Source: Margaritifera margaritifera
Lineage: Eukaryota > Mollusca > Bivalvia > Unionida > Margaritiferidae
NCBI GenBank assembly: GCA_029931535.1
Contig: JAQPZY010001626.1
Location: 3,777,501 to 3,841,500, forward strand
Length of the DNA stretch: 64,000 nucleotides
Direction of reading: 5' to 3'
Shown: positions 45,817 to 57,571 of the stretch, piece by piece
Layout: the number at the start of each line of letters is the position of its first letter
Numbering within the stretch: position 1 is the stretch's first letter
Made by a program: the position numbers and the translations under genes
The notes under the pieces: generated by a model
What the model was told of the DNA's origin: nothing
Seen by the model: only the letters and a program-made list of their open reading frames with translations
Databases searched by the model: none

Positions 45817-45818
<2 letters not shown>

Positions 45819-45829
45819 AGAATCACTGT

Positions 45830-47042
45830 TACATTATATGTTGTCAATTTTAAAAATCAACTGTAATTCATCAGATTTACTTCAACTATTGTCTGAGGTT
45901 TTAAAAAACAAAAACACAAAAAAAAAAGAAAAAAAAAAAAAAGAACACAACATTAAAAAAGATAAGAAGGTAGTAAGCCAGGAAGAAAAGACGTGCATAC
46001 ATATTTTAAAACCATTTTCTTTTGCACTTCTTTAGAGTGGATTAGATTAGCGGAGAGCAGCCTTTCCTATAGTTTATGTTGATTCAATTCTTCCGTTGAG
46101 TAGAATTAGTTCTATTGTTAAGAAGAACAATTCTGCTTAGTAAACCCCATTTCTCAAGGAAGTTTGAGACTAAATTGTTTTTCTTTGCCATATAAAATTC
46201 AGGAAAATAGTACATTTTTTAAAATTTCAAGCAGGCCTTGTAGATTCAAATTATTTGTTGTTTTACTTTCAGTATATATGTGATATTTAGTAATAACAAT
46301 TATGCAGTTTAGTGCTTCTGGGTTTTTGGATGTGTCGCCAAGAATAATTTGCTGATGTGTGAGAATAATTTGTAATCTGGTTTTTGTATTACGTATTCAG
46401 AAAGGGTTTACCAGAACTAAATAGTATGATTACATTCCCAAAACAAATGTTGATAGTTTCTTCTTCTTTACAGAAACTACGTAGATTATTTTGGATTAAA
46501 CCTATCTTGTTTAAATAGCCTTTTTCAGATAATATGTAAAGTGTTCTGTACGGGAACCATTGTATTTTAGAGTCTTTAGTTCTTTTGAATCCATTTTAAA
46601 AAAAATTTGTTTCCATATTTCTGGGTTAGAATTTTTTTTTTTTAAATCCCATTTCAGTCTTGATTTAGGTATTAAGATATATTTTATTAACAATTGTATA
46701 CCTGTATTTATATTCATTTGTACTTTTTTAAAATATCATTATATGGGACTGTATCCCCGGGGGAAGAATCTGAGAAAGAATGAATTGGTTTGTTCTTGGT
46801 TTTATACATTTTTTAAAAACTGTTGAAAAGTAATTTATCTCCCTTTTCCCTTTTAATTTCGTCCTGAAGTTTTCAAATGTACTTATGTTAACTCCATCAA
46901 AAATATCGCTTATTTACTATACCAAGATTGGTAAAATATTGTTTTATCTGCAACCTTAATATTTTAATTTTTTCCAGATAGGTAGATTTAAACATTCTTC
47001 CAAAGAATGAAATTTTGTTTTTTCGTAAACATTAATCCAAGC
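45830..47042 (-). mobile_element. LINE, 3' half (left part of a split element)
   Basis: Minus-strand broken frames give LINE ORF2 C-terminal features. Near 46,490-46,400 there is CKEEETINICFGN, resembling the 'C...EET..H.F..C' motif after RT. 46,717-46,511 is a Lys/Trp-rich frame (KSRLKWDLKKKNSNPEIWKQ) of the kind between RT and that motif. The element continues at 52,684, where RT motifs are visible. The Gmr1-like element inserted at its AAGC. Decayed by many stops. Confidence 0.65.
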
Positions 47043-47889
47043 TGTTACGACTCTAGGGGTAATGTAACAGAATAAAAGACACAAACAAGCTTTCAAGATT
47101 AAAATGCAAAGCTTTAATTTCCTACAATATTAAAATAATTAAAATAATTCAACAAACAATCAAAGTGAAAGAATTAAAATAACTTACAGTATAGAATATC
47201 CTAAAAAGTCCTAAAATGTTTTAAAGTTCACTTCCTGTTGTTAATCAGAATAATCCGGATGTGGTATTTCGAATGAAAAAGCCTGTAATTTGCTGAAACT
47301 GATAAGTTTTGATGTAATCCAAAATAATCCTTGCAAGTCTGGAATCTCACAAGTTTTAGAATAATGTCCGATAATTCCACGGAGCTGTATAGTAATTCAG
47401 ATGAATTACTAATTAAATAAATTCCACACAGAACTGAATAATTTCAATAACCTCTCTTCGATCAAGCAATTGTAAAGAATGATAATTCCAAAGATTATTC
47501 CCTATATATCTTTACTAAGTGCGTAGAATAAAAAGGGAATATCCTTTCTGTTATTTTAATACTATGGTATTTCAAAATAACACAACCCTCTAAGAACCAA
47601 TCAGGAACTAGGTTACGCGTCATTTACCCAAAGGTCTAGTGTACTAAAAATCTTAAAGAGTAAACATAATGTTATTGTGTAGTATGGAATGTGACCTTTC
47701 AATGTTGATTTCTAAAAAGTACAAAGCCAGGTCGACTTCATTTCCCGCGCAATTGATCATATGACCACTTATTGATCGAGCAGTAGTCGTATCTATACTG
47801 ATATGCTAACCCCTATTCAGACTAAAACAGAAATCATAAATTAGTAAATTAAATCATTATAAAAGGTAAAAAGGTATGATTCCGTAACA
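47043..47889 (-). repeat. 3' LTR of the Gmr1-like element
   Basis: On the plus strand TGTTACGACTCTAGGGG through ATTCCGTAACA, with 7-bp inverted ends TGTTACG/CGTAACA. Directly inside, on the minus strand, GGTTGAGGG precedes it as a weak polypurine tract. Confidence 0.9.
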
Positions 47890-48660
47890 CCCTCAACCAT
47901 CACGGAAAAAATAAGGATTTATGCAATAAAAACTTATTTTTTAATATGTACTTCCAACATACAAGTAATTATATCAAAAAGAAAATAAATGAATACATGA
48001 TACAGTCATGTATGCAAAACAGTGTAACGATTGTATTATACACATGAAAATACATCATCGATTAAATTTTACTAAGAAATAGCCGTAACCTTAGCTTCTA
48101 TTGATTTTATTTGTCCATGTCTCACAATCATGCCCTGAAAAGGTAACACAGGCACGATAAAAGTCACTTTAATATTGATGATCAGGTTCGCTTCGCTGAA
48201 TCTCTTGAAGAATGGTTCTATTAGATCTTGCCACATGTCGTTGCAGATGATGACATCTTCGATGTATGCATCGCAATTTCTATTCGGATGTTATTATATT
48301 CATCAGACGTTGGAAACTTGGGGAACCTTCATCCCAAATGATACGACTTTTTATTGGTCAAGTTCTGGAGTCGTGAATGCAAATTTTTCTTTCTCTTCGT
48401 AAGTGAATTTTGGTAGAATCTTTTCAATAGGTCAATATCTTGCGACGTATTAGTCATTTCCAATCCTGTCTAGAAACTGGAAATGAATATGTCCCGGTGA
48501 CTCTATTTACTTTCTATACTTTACGCATATACGGAAAGTGTTATTTTGTTTCTGCACTGAAACATGGTAAACTCCAGTCACTTTTATTTGGTTCGTGTAG
48601 AATGTCTGTAAATAAATATTCATTTTCTTCTATCAACTATTTCAGTTCGTAAATTTCAGG
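47890..48660 (-). pseudogene. Reverse transcriptase remnant of the Gmr1-like element
   Basis: Minus-strand segments, in order. SDWSLPCFSAETK resembles the 'S-W-S-P-C-L-V-K' start of gypsy RT. DLLKRFYQ and KFAFTTPELDQ fit the 'D-LLKGYWQ ... F-TP' block, and KVVSFGMK fits 'MPFGMKNAP'. AYIEDVIICNDMW is the catalytic box, with Glu replacing the first Asp of YIDD. RFSEANLIIN follows. Several stops and shifts. No RNase H follows before the 3' LTR. It would have copied the element's RNA; it is inactive now. Confidence 0.8.
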
Positions 48661-48799
48661 CGGCAGTATGTGCGAAGAGTAGCGACTTCAAATCATCCTA
48701 TCGGATTTCTCATCTTCATTCAAATCTTCAATGTGTTAGACAAGTACTACTAAAGTAATCGATAATTTATGTGGCTATTTCTATCTACATATTGTTCTA

Positions 48800-48990
48800 A
48801 CAATCTAACATTTTGACAAAGTTGTTTCTGCTTTCTCCTCCCAGAAGTATTAATAATAATTTAAATTCCCTAACCTTTTGTCAGTAGTATAAGGACCAAA
48901 ATACTTAACCTAAAGAGGATTTTTGGGGTATAGGTAGCAAAAATAATACTCTATTATCTGACTAAAAAAAACTCCTACACTGACCCCTCG
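48800..48990 (-). pseudogene. Integrase C-terminal (GPF/Y-type) module remnant
   Basis: The minus strand at about 48,925-48,800 reads CYLYPKNPL, stop, VKYFGPYTTDKRLGNLNYY. The Y-F-G-P-Y...K.L...NY pattern is the GPY/F module that ends many Ty3/gypsy integrases. It lies between the integrase core piece and RT, supporting the INT-before-RT order. Confidence 0.7.
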
Positions 48991-49016
48991 CAGCAAACAA
49001 CAATAATTGGAAACCT

Positions 49017-51602
49017 TCAACCTACTCCCTTCCTGTTCCACAACAATTCCCAATTATATACCATCTCATAACAATATGTTACAATAATTCGTTCTAAAGC
49101 CTGATATAGTATCAGCTTCAGAAGACCAAACAGTGTGAAGAACCCGACCAAAACTCTCACTATGGTCTCAGTTTTAATATTCCACAAAGGAATAGCTTTT
49201 ATAAAACTTGTAGACGCACACTTCGCCGACAAGTATTGGTTGCCTAACATCGTCTCATTTATTCCTAAACGACCAGACAACGACGTTTCATGGACTACAC
49301 TAAGTAATTCCTGACGATAGTATCTAGGAACTACTATTTTACCAACTGACCACTCATCACCAGCAATTACCCTAAGCAATCTCTGTTTCCGTTCAAGGAC
49401 TTCACTCGTCAAGAAGTAACAAGTACCTTCTTGCGTGGCTTCAGTTTCAGTCATAGCCCCCTGAAACAAACAGGAGATATCCGAACCTCCCTGTTGTAAG
49501 ACATCTAGTGCTTGTCTTATTACACCCTGACTATTTTTATGAGACATAGTAGTTGAAAGAGTATCACTATCAATACTAGATTGAGGAGCAGAAGTGACCT
49601 CATGAAAAGCCTGACCCAAAAAGGTGTCCGCTAAATGAAATACATCCTGTTCAACAACAATATTCTCAAGAGCATACTTTGCCATAGCTCTAGTAACTTC
49701 ACAAGCTGGACTTAAACCAGGGATTTCTACTTCAATATGATCAACTCTTTGATCCATACTAAGCTTGTTAGTTACAAGTGGATTAACCACGACCTTATCT
49801 TTAGCTAGGTCATTACATAGTAATAAATGGATGCCCTTAATAGGCAAAGAAGCCACTGCTCCTATGGTCACAGGTCCCGAAACTAAGTCTGATGACAAAT
49901 TAACACAATGAAGATGGACATTAACATATCCACAATCTACCCCCTGTATTAATACACTTTCACTAGTAGAAGACTTCTCAGAAAACGGCAAAGTACTATC
50001 TAACAATAGACTCTGAGAAGCTCCTGTATCTCTTAATATCTTAATAGGAGTAGCCTTATCCAAGTCACCAACAAGTGACACAGAACCCTTCGACATGAAT
50101 GGTTCGTAATTCTTCATTATAAAATCAGACTGAGGTAAGCTAGCCTCCAAACAAATATCATTCTCATTGATAAATGACCCTGACCTTGACTTCTTGATAA
50201 CTAGAGCATTTGGAACTGCTCTATTATAATTCTGAGGCCTAAATTGCAACTTTAAGCAATCAGAAATAACGTGTCCCTTCATCTTACAATATGAACACGT
50301 GGGCAGAGATAAGGTTTTCTGATATTCCCTATCAGAATTTTGATTCTTTACAATCACATCACCCTGAGGTCTGAAATTTCCTGAACGAGTTTGAAATAAT
50401 TTCTTAACATAAGGTTGTTGAGGAAAAGTTTTAGTTATCAATGGAACCTTGTGTATTGAAGAATATTCATCAGCTGTGATGGCTGCCTTTTCTAAAGTCT
50501 CAACTCCTTTCTCATTAAGATACACCTTAATATCATCACTGACACAATTCTTGAAATCTTCAATCAATACCAGTTGTTCAAGATTATCATAATTGCCTTC
50601 AACCTTCTTAGATGTACACCATCTTGTAAACAAACGTTTCTTTTCCCAAGCAAATTCTACATGAGTTTGATTTGTTTCCTTTTTACATTCTCTAAAGTTT
50701 TGACGATGAGTTTCAGGTACCTACTCGTAAGCTCTTAAAATGTATTCTTTGACCACTTCATAATCAGCAGATTGTTCAGATGAGAGTGCAGTATAAACAT
50801 CACTAGCTTTGCCAGTTAACACACTCTGCAATAATGAGGTCCACTTCTCTTTTGGCCATTCCAGACTCTCAGCAATTTTCTCAAAACTGAGAAAATATTT
50901 GTCTATCTCCTTTTCTCTGAAAAGGGGAACCTGTCTCAAATGTTTGGCCAAATCAAAGTATGAACCCTGATTGCCATGAGAGTGCCCTTTGCTGGTCAAT
51001 TCTAATTCCCTTAATCTGAATTCTCTATCAGAATTTTGATTCTGAAATTCTCTAACTTTGTCTCTCTCTCTTTCCTCATTATCTCTTAATTTATCCCTCT
51101 CTTGTATTTCTCTTAATTCCTTCTCTATTCCCCTTTGTTTATCCCTCTCTTGTATTTGTATCTCATTATCTCTTACTTTATCCTCCCTATCTCTTAATTC
51201 CTTCTGAATTTCTCTTTCTCTTAATTCCTTCTGAATTTCTCTTTCTCTTAATTCCTCCTGAATTTCTCTTTCTCTTAATTCCTTTCTTTCTTCCCTTCTT
51301 TCCTGCATCTGCATCTGTTCCCATTGAAGTTTGATCTTTTCAATCTCTATGTCCTTAGCTATCTGTAATTTCTTTCCCAAACCAGACGGAGATTTTTTCT
51401 TAACACTTGAAACCCCCTCTTCAAAAATACCTGATTGTACCAAATATTGAATCAAGATACTTCTAATATCCTGCTTCAACATGGAAGCCTTCGCTTCAGT
51501 AAGACTATAATGTTGAGCAATTTCAAGTAATTCGTCCTTCTTTGAGGACTCAAATTTCTCCTGGGTAGGATCAGCCAAGAAACTCTCTACTCTGGATGTC
51601 AT
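49017..51602 (-). pseudogene. Gag-protease-integrase(partial) polyprotein, one nonsense codon
   Basis: One continuous minus-strand frame of 861 codons, interrupted only by TAG at 50,721-50,723, where Leu is expected (AYE*VPETHRQ). Residues 1-65 are a leucine-rich helical start (MTSRVESFLADPTQEKF). About 110-205 is a Glu/Arg-rich coiled coil of near-identical REIQ.ELRE heptads. About 225-360 is a SCAN-like capsid region (YFLSFEKIAESLEWPKEKW). A CCHC zinc knuckle follows (CSYCKMKGHVISDC), then an aspartic protease with LRDTGASQS and flap/end GIHLLLCNDLA. Next is an integrase start (VVPRYYRQELLSVVHE), where the second His of the HHCC site is Arg, then a shortened core (KAIPLWNIKT). The DDE residues and about 90 residues are missing. 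Confidence 0.85.
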
Positions 51603-51813
51603 TATGAAAGCCTGTTAGTTTCTCTTTATTTCTTAATCTGGAAATCAAAAAACCACTAAAATTTCAAACAATGAAATTCAAATCCCAAAAAGAAAACTTT
51701 CCGAAGTATCAAAATCTCTGAAATATTAAAACTTCGAAAATATTAAATTAAATCTAAATGTCAAAATATTTAAATTCGGATCCCGAAATTATTCTAATTT
51801 CTAATCCCGTAAT

Positions 51814-51824
51814 ACGAGCCCCCA
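51814..51824 (-). promoter_or_regulatory. Primer-binding site resembling tRNA-Pro
   Basis: Eight bases inside the 5' LTR the minus strand reads TGGGGGCTCGT, the first 11 bases of the classic proline-tRNA PBS. ATTACGGGAT follows in place of CCGGGAT. Suggests tRNA-Pro priming. Confidence 0.6.
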
Positions 51825-51832
51825 ATTTATCC

Positions 51833-52679
51833 TGTTACGACTCTAGGGGTAATGTAACAGAATAAAAGACACAAACAAGCTTTCAAGATTAAAATGCAAA
51901 ACTTTAATTTCCTAAAATATTAAAATAATTAAAATAATTCAACAAACAATCAAAGTGAAAGAATTAAAATAACTTACAGTATAGAATATCCTAAAAAGTC
52001 CTAAAATGTTTTAAAGTTCACTTCCTGTTGTTAATCAGAATAATCCGGATGTGGTATTCCGAATGAAAAAGCCTGTAATTTGCTGAAACTGATAAGTTTT
52101 GATGTAATCCAAAATAATCCTTGCAAGTCTGGAATCTCACAAGTTTTAAAATAATGTCCGATAATTCCACGGAGCTGTATAGTAATTCAGATGAATTACT
52201 AATTAAATAAATTCCACACAGAACTGAATAATTTCAATAACCTCTCCTCGATCAAGCAATTGTAAAGAATGATAATTCCAAAGATTATTCCCTATATATC
52301 TTTACTAAGTGCGTAGAATAAAAAGGGAATATCCTTTCTGTTATTTTAATACTATGGTATTTCAAAATAACACAACCCTCTAAGAACCAATCAGGAACTA
52401 GGTTACGCGTCATTTACCCAAAGGTCTAGTGTACTAAAAATCTTAAAGAGTAAACATAATGTTATTGTGTAGTATGGAATGTGACCTTTCAATGTTGATT
52501 TCTAAAAAGTACAAAGCCAGGTCGACTTCATTTCCCGCGCAATTGATCATGTGACCACTTATTGATCGAGCAGTAGTCGTATCTATACTGATATGCTAAC
52601 CCCTATTCAGACTAAAACAGAAATCATAAATTAGTAAATTAAATCATTATAAAAGGTAAAAAGGTATGATTCCATAACA
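51833..52679 (-). repeat. 5' LTR of the Gmr1-like element
   Basis: 847 bp, the same length as the partner at 47,043. The plus-strand end reads CATAACA instead of CGTAACA, one of about seven differences. Confidence 0.9.
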
Positions 52680-52683
52680 AAGC

Positions 52684-54400
52684 ACTGAATACATCTATCC
52701 AAAAAAGATTTGTTGTATTATCTTTCTAGTTTCTTCACATGATTCATCCCAAGATCTGCAATATGTTTTATTTTCCCTAACAGTTTCATAAAGATATCAT
52801 CCCGACAATTTTTTTCATATTTAGTTCACCGTTCTTATAATTGTATGCAGTTATATCCCTTTTTCTGGAATGGTTACCCTGTCAAATAAATTTAAAGAAC
52901 GATTACTTAAATTTTGCAAAGGAACAGATGGGTTGGGTAGAGACAAGAACAAGTGAATGAGCTTGGAGATGGCTGGCATTTTAATTACTGTTATTCTTCC
53001 AATAGAAGTCAATATTCTGTTTGACCAATTAGTAAGCAGTGATTGTCCTTTGGGGATGTATTTTTTATGATTTAATATCTATCATTTAATATAAGTTCAC
53101 CGAAAACTCTACACCTTAAAGACTAAATTGAGATTCCCTCCAAATTAATTTCTAACTAGCGTGATGGTATACATCTTTGCTAACGTTTTTTACTTCCTAT
53201 CCATATTACTTTTTGTTTTATCATGATTTACTTTGAGGCTTGATATTGAATCAAAATATTCTAATAAATTCAGAGCGGAAACTTTTTCTGAGAACCGTGT
53301 GCTATAATCTACAAACTATGTAATTGCATATTCTTTAGTATTTACTACTATACCTTTAATATCTCCATTACCTCTTATTAAGATTGACATTATGTGTACT
53401 CGAAGTTAAAACAGGTATGGTGAGATAAAGTCTCCTTGTCTACAGTGCCGTCTTATTGGGAATAACTCTGATATAAAACTACTCTGTATGACTGCTGAAT
53501 ATATATTTGTTATAAATATCTTAATCCATTTTTGTATAGAATTTCCAAAAATTAAAATACTTTATAACTTATTTAAGAAAAATCGATGATACTGTATCAA
53601 ATTTGTTTTTTTAAATCAGTAAGTACTAGTTGACCAGGAGTATAATATTTTCTGAATAGTGTATTAAATCATATATTAACCTAATGTTTTCACCTATGTA
53701 TCTGCTTTTAATAAATCTTGTTTATAATTCTGATATTATTGTGTTAAATAACTTTTTTACCCTTTGAGCTATACATTCTGATGCTAATTTATAGACTAAA
53801 TTAAAAGGATAAAAGGACAGCAGTTTATTTTTAATTTTTATTTTAATTGTCTTGGTTTATCTCCTTTCGGTAAAAAAAGAATAATGCCTTGTCTCTGACT
53901 GTTTGAAAGATGTTATTTATCGTACATTTTAATATTTGATCTCAAGATGAAATATTTTCAGTCATTCCCATAACATTTTTAAAAATCAACAGTAAGTATA
54001 TCAGATCCTGGAGAATTTAAATTTTTCATATTTTTAAGCATACTAAGTAGTTCCTTTAGTTGTATTTCTCCTTGCAAAGAATCAGATTGATGTTTACTTT
54101 TGGGACCTTATCTTAATAATTTGTTTCTGATCTAATAAAATATTTCCCTCTGAGGTTTCTATTCTACTAATCGTTTTATGTATAAAGTTTCTATTCTCTA
54201 AGGCACAAAACTATATTTGGGGTGTTTGTTCGCCCCGTTCAATCCACTGGACTCTCCTTCTAATGGCATACCCTTGTAGCTTATCCTTTCTTATAGTTTG
54301 GAGCTGAGTTCTATTTTCTTCAATTTCTCTGCTATTTGTTTTTACACGGTCATACATCTTTATCGTAACCCCCACTCTGCTTTTCTGGGCGTATTGTAAT
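52684..54400 (-). mobile_element. LINE, RT-containing part (right part of a split element)
   Basis: Minus-strand reading in several frames gives FLPKGDKPRQLK (start of the RT palm in L1/Tx1- and CR1-type elements) at about 53,890-53,850. It continues with NLVYKLASE and a SRYIGENIRLIYDLI segment around 53,690-53,640, as expected in order for a LINE RT. Many stops and frameshifts. It continues left of the Gmr1-like element at 45,830-47,042. Confidence 0.7.
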
Positions 54401-54837
54401 GAACACCAAATACTTCCAAATTTTTTTTTTTTTTTTTTTGGGTTGGGGGTATCGGCTCTTAATATATCATTATATCGATATGTAGTACCCAGTTAAAAAG
54501 GATAACCTCTTACCATTTAAATGTACAAATCATGTTAAAGATGGTTTATGTTTCATAAATTTTAACAATGGATAATGTAATTAAAAGAACATCTGCACAC
54601 TGACAGAGATTATGAATGCCAATAAGAGAAAGGATGTCATAGTGTGTAAATTTGCACCATTTCCGCATAAGTGTAAATTTGCACAGTAGGCACATTTCTG
54701 CAAGTGAACGCGTCAATTTAGCCTAGATTCAAGGTGGTGATAATTTTTAAACATTTTAGCTAATTTCACTAAAGACGATAAATAGGTTTGTTCATGGCTA
54801 TACGGTTCTTGTAACACATATTCCTAAATTCAAGTTT
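54401..54837. other. Intergenic, with a poly-T run
   Basis: T-run at 54,420-54,440. Nothing else recognised. Confidence 0.4.
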
Positions 54838-55677
54838 ATCCTTCGAGGTATTGTGTCAAGGCGTGGTATGGGATGGATGGATGAATGAATGTGATGATTT
54901 GGTAGGCAGTCCTTCGAGGCGTGGTATAGGATAGATTAATGAATGTAATGGTTTGGTGGGCAGTCATTCGAGGTATTGTGTCAAGGCGTGGTATGTAATA
55001 GATGGATAAATGAATGTGATGGAATGGTGTGCAGTCCTCGAGGTATGGTGTCAAGGCGTGGTATCGGATAAATGAATGGATGTGACGGTTTGATGGGCAG
55101 TCCTTCGAGGTATGGTGTCAAGGCGTGGTATCGGATAGATGAACGGATGTGACGATTTGGTGGGCAGTCCTTCGAGGTATGGTGTCAAGGCGTGGTATCG
55201 GATAGACGAACGGATGTGACGGTTTGGTGGGCAGTCATTCGAGGTATGGTGTCAAATCGTGGTATCGGATAGATGAATTGATGTGACGGTTTGGTGGGCA
55301 GTCCTTCGAGGTATGGTGTCAAGGCATGGTATCAGATAAATGAATGGATGTGACGGTTTGATGGGCAGTCCTTCGAGGTATGGTGTCAAGGCGTGGTATC
55401 GGATAGATGAACGGATGTGACGGTTTGGTGGGCAGTCCTTCGAGGTATGGTGTCAAGGCGTGGTATCGGATAGACGAACGGATGTGACGGTTTGGTGGGC
55501 AGTCCTTCGAGGTATGGTGTCAAATCGTGGTATCGGATAGATAAATTGATGTGACGGTTTGGTGGGCAGTCCTTCGAGGTATGGTGTCAAGGCATGGTAT
55601 CAGATAAATGAATGGATGTGACGGTTTGGTGGGCAGTCCTTCGAGGTACTTTGTCAAGACGCGGTATGGGATGAATG

Positions 55678-55940
55678 TTTCTTCTTTTTTGGTGGTGGGG
55701 GTGGGTTGGGTGGGGTTGAGTTAAACGCCATTTTTCAGCACATAATAGGCTATACATGGCGACCAGTATATTTTATGGAGGAAGAACCCGGAAAAAATCA
55801 CCTACTTACGTGAAGCTACTGGCAAGCTTTGTCACATACCCACGTTGGTCGAGCCGAGACTCAAACCCACGCGGACAGAGGTGAGATGTGAGTGATCTGT
55901 AAGGCGAGCACCTTAGACCACTCGGCCACCTGGGGCCCCC
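55678..55940 (-). mobile_element. tRNA-derived SINE, copy 2, with TSD
   Basis: The minus-strand head reads CAGGTGGCCGAGTGGTCTAA (A box), with B-box-like GGGTTTGAGTCTC, then the body shared with 27,228 (GCTTGCCAGTAGCTTCACG, ACTGGTCGCCATGTATA, GCTGAAAAATGGCGTTTAAC). The flanks tatgggatgaatg (55,665) and tatggaatgaatc (55,941) form a near-perfect 13-bp target-site duplication. It inserted into the 67-bp satellite. Confidence 0.85.
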
Positions 55941-56213
55941 TATGGAATGAATCAATAAATGTGATGGTCTTGTGTTCAGTCCTTCGGGGTATTGTGTCAA
56001 GGCGCAATATGGGATAGATGAATGAATGTAATGGTTTGGTGGACAATCCTTCGAGACGTGGTATGGGATAGATAAATGAATGTAATGGTTTGGTGGACAG
56101 TCCTTCGAGGTATGGTATGGTTTCATGGTGTGGTATGGGAAAGTTGAACGGATGTGACGGTTGGGTAAGAAGACCTTCGAGGTATTTTGTCAAGGCGCGG
56201 TATGGGATGAATG

Positions 56214-56452
56214 TTTCTTCTTTTTGAGGGTGGGGGGAGTTAAACGCCATATTTCAGCACATAATATGCTATATATGGTGACCAGTATATCTAAAGGAGG
56301 AAAAACCCGGAAAGAACCACTGACCTACGGGAAGCTACTGGCAAGCTTTGTCACATATACATGTTGGTCGAGCCGAGACTCGAATCCAAGAGGTGAGATG
56401 TGAGTTACCTGTAAAGGCGAGCGCCTTAGACCACTCGGCCACCTGGGCCCCC
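56214..56452 (-). mobile_element. tRNA-derived SINE, copy 3 (duplicate of copy 2)
   Basis: Same SINE, with the same flanking satellite on both sides as copy 2 (GCGGTATGGGATGAATGTTT left, CCTATGGAATGAATCAATAA right). It therefore arose by tandem duplication of a roughly 520-bp satellite-plus-SINE block, not by a second insertion. It lacks part of the internal CGCGGACAGAG stretch. Confidence 0.82.
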
Positions 56453-56700
56453 TATGGAATGAATCAATAAATGTGATGGTTTGGTGTTCAGTCCTTCGGG
56501 GTATTGTGTTAAGGCCCAATATAGGACAGATTAATGAATGTAATGGTCTCGTGTTCAGTCCTTTGAGGTATTGTGTCAAGGCGCGGTATGGGATAGATGA
56601 ATAACTGTGATGGTTTGGTGGTCAGTCATTCGAGGTATTATGTTAAGGCGCGGTATGGGATAGATGAAGAAATGTGATGGTTTGGTGGTCAGATGAATTT

Positions 56701-57571
56701 TATTTGGTAGGATAAAGCCTAACCAAAGTAAAACCTGTCTTAATTAGTCATCTCTCGGAAGTGAGAAAAAAATACCCTCTAAAAATATGTGGTTGCATAT
56801 ATGCACCCCCTTCCACCTCCACCCCCCGCCTCTCCCGGATATTGCGGGGATCTTGCCGCTTAAAAAGTCATATGACATGATGACAGGAAAAATGATCAAT
56901 CAGCTTTCATCCCTACTGAACCTGAAAGCAAATAGATGAAAACATAAAACATTTTCAAAGGAGAAGGGGCATTAGAGGCTGTTTTTGTACCACGTCTGCT
57001 CCACCCTCCCCCACCCCCTGCCATCTACTCCCAACCCCCACCCCACCCCCAACCTCCACAAAAAAACAGAACAAAAAATAACAAACACTGTATTTTGCAG
57101 TAATATTTTCAAAGAAATTTGTTTCATATCACATTTTCTAGCAAAGGTGCTGATATATAATCATAACTTTATTTGTATTTTTTTCATGTAGATACATTGT
57201 ATATTTCAAAATACATGGCACTAACGGATATCAGTACAACTAACTGTCAAGAGGATCGATCCTTTGTCAAATTAAAATTAAATTAATTGCTAAAGATCTT
57301 GTGTTAAATTGGCTTTCTTGTGAAATCTGTAACGGTAATAATGTGATATTATGAACACAACATTCATATTGATATCCATATAAAATGTTTATACTTTGCA
57401 GTGAATGAAGTCTCAGTTACTGATACATATAACTTCACTGAGTCTTCATATAATCGATGATGATCAATATTAATGATGCACGTTAGAATTTGTTTCTCAA
57501 TAAATTAGAAATTGTTACAAATTAATGTTTGTTGCTTTTAAAACTATTAATCGCATTTTCATTTTTTCCAG
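56701..57571. other. Non-coding part of unit B upstream of gene copy B
   Basis: A C-rich patch (56,820-56,840; 57,000-57,060). 57,210-57,330 aligns to 9,540-9,650 of unit A. No gene seen. Confidence 0.45.

Larger units (their letters stand above)
47043..52679 (-). mobile_element. Ty3/gypsy retrotransposon, Gmr1-like order, deleted pol
   Basis: Two 847-bp LTRs (47,043-47,889 and 51,833-52,679) differ at about seven positions by eye (around 99%). A 4-bp TSD, AAGC, flanks the whole (47,039-47,042 and 52,680-52,683). On the minus strand the order is gag with SCAN-like region, zinc knuckle, protease, integrase pieces, integrase C-terminal module, reverse transcriptase, 3' LTR. Integrase ahead of RT within Ty3/gypsy is the arrangement known for Gmr1-like elements. 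Large internal deletions and one nonsense codon make it non-autonomous, yet near-identical LTRs say it inserted recently. It is nested in an older LINE. Confidence 0.88.
54838..56700. repeat. 67-bp satellite with a 268-bp higher-order period
   Basis: The unit of about 67 bp carries CAGTCCTTCGAGGTATGGTG, TCAAGGCGTGGTATCGGATA and GATGTGACGGTTTGGTGGG. The variant block starting GTTTGATGGGCAG recurs at 55,088 and 55,356, exactly 268 bp (four units) apart, and the three variants between recur in the same order. Two SINE copies interrupt the right half. Outer units are more diverged. Confidence 0.92.

Noticed and set aside
54836..56579. Several Pro/His-rich minus-strand frames
   Set aside because: Reading of the 67-bp satellite and embedded SINEs, not genes.
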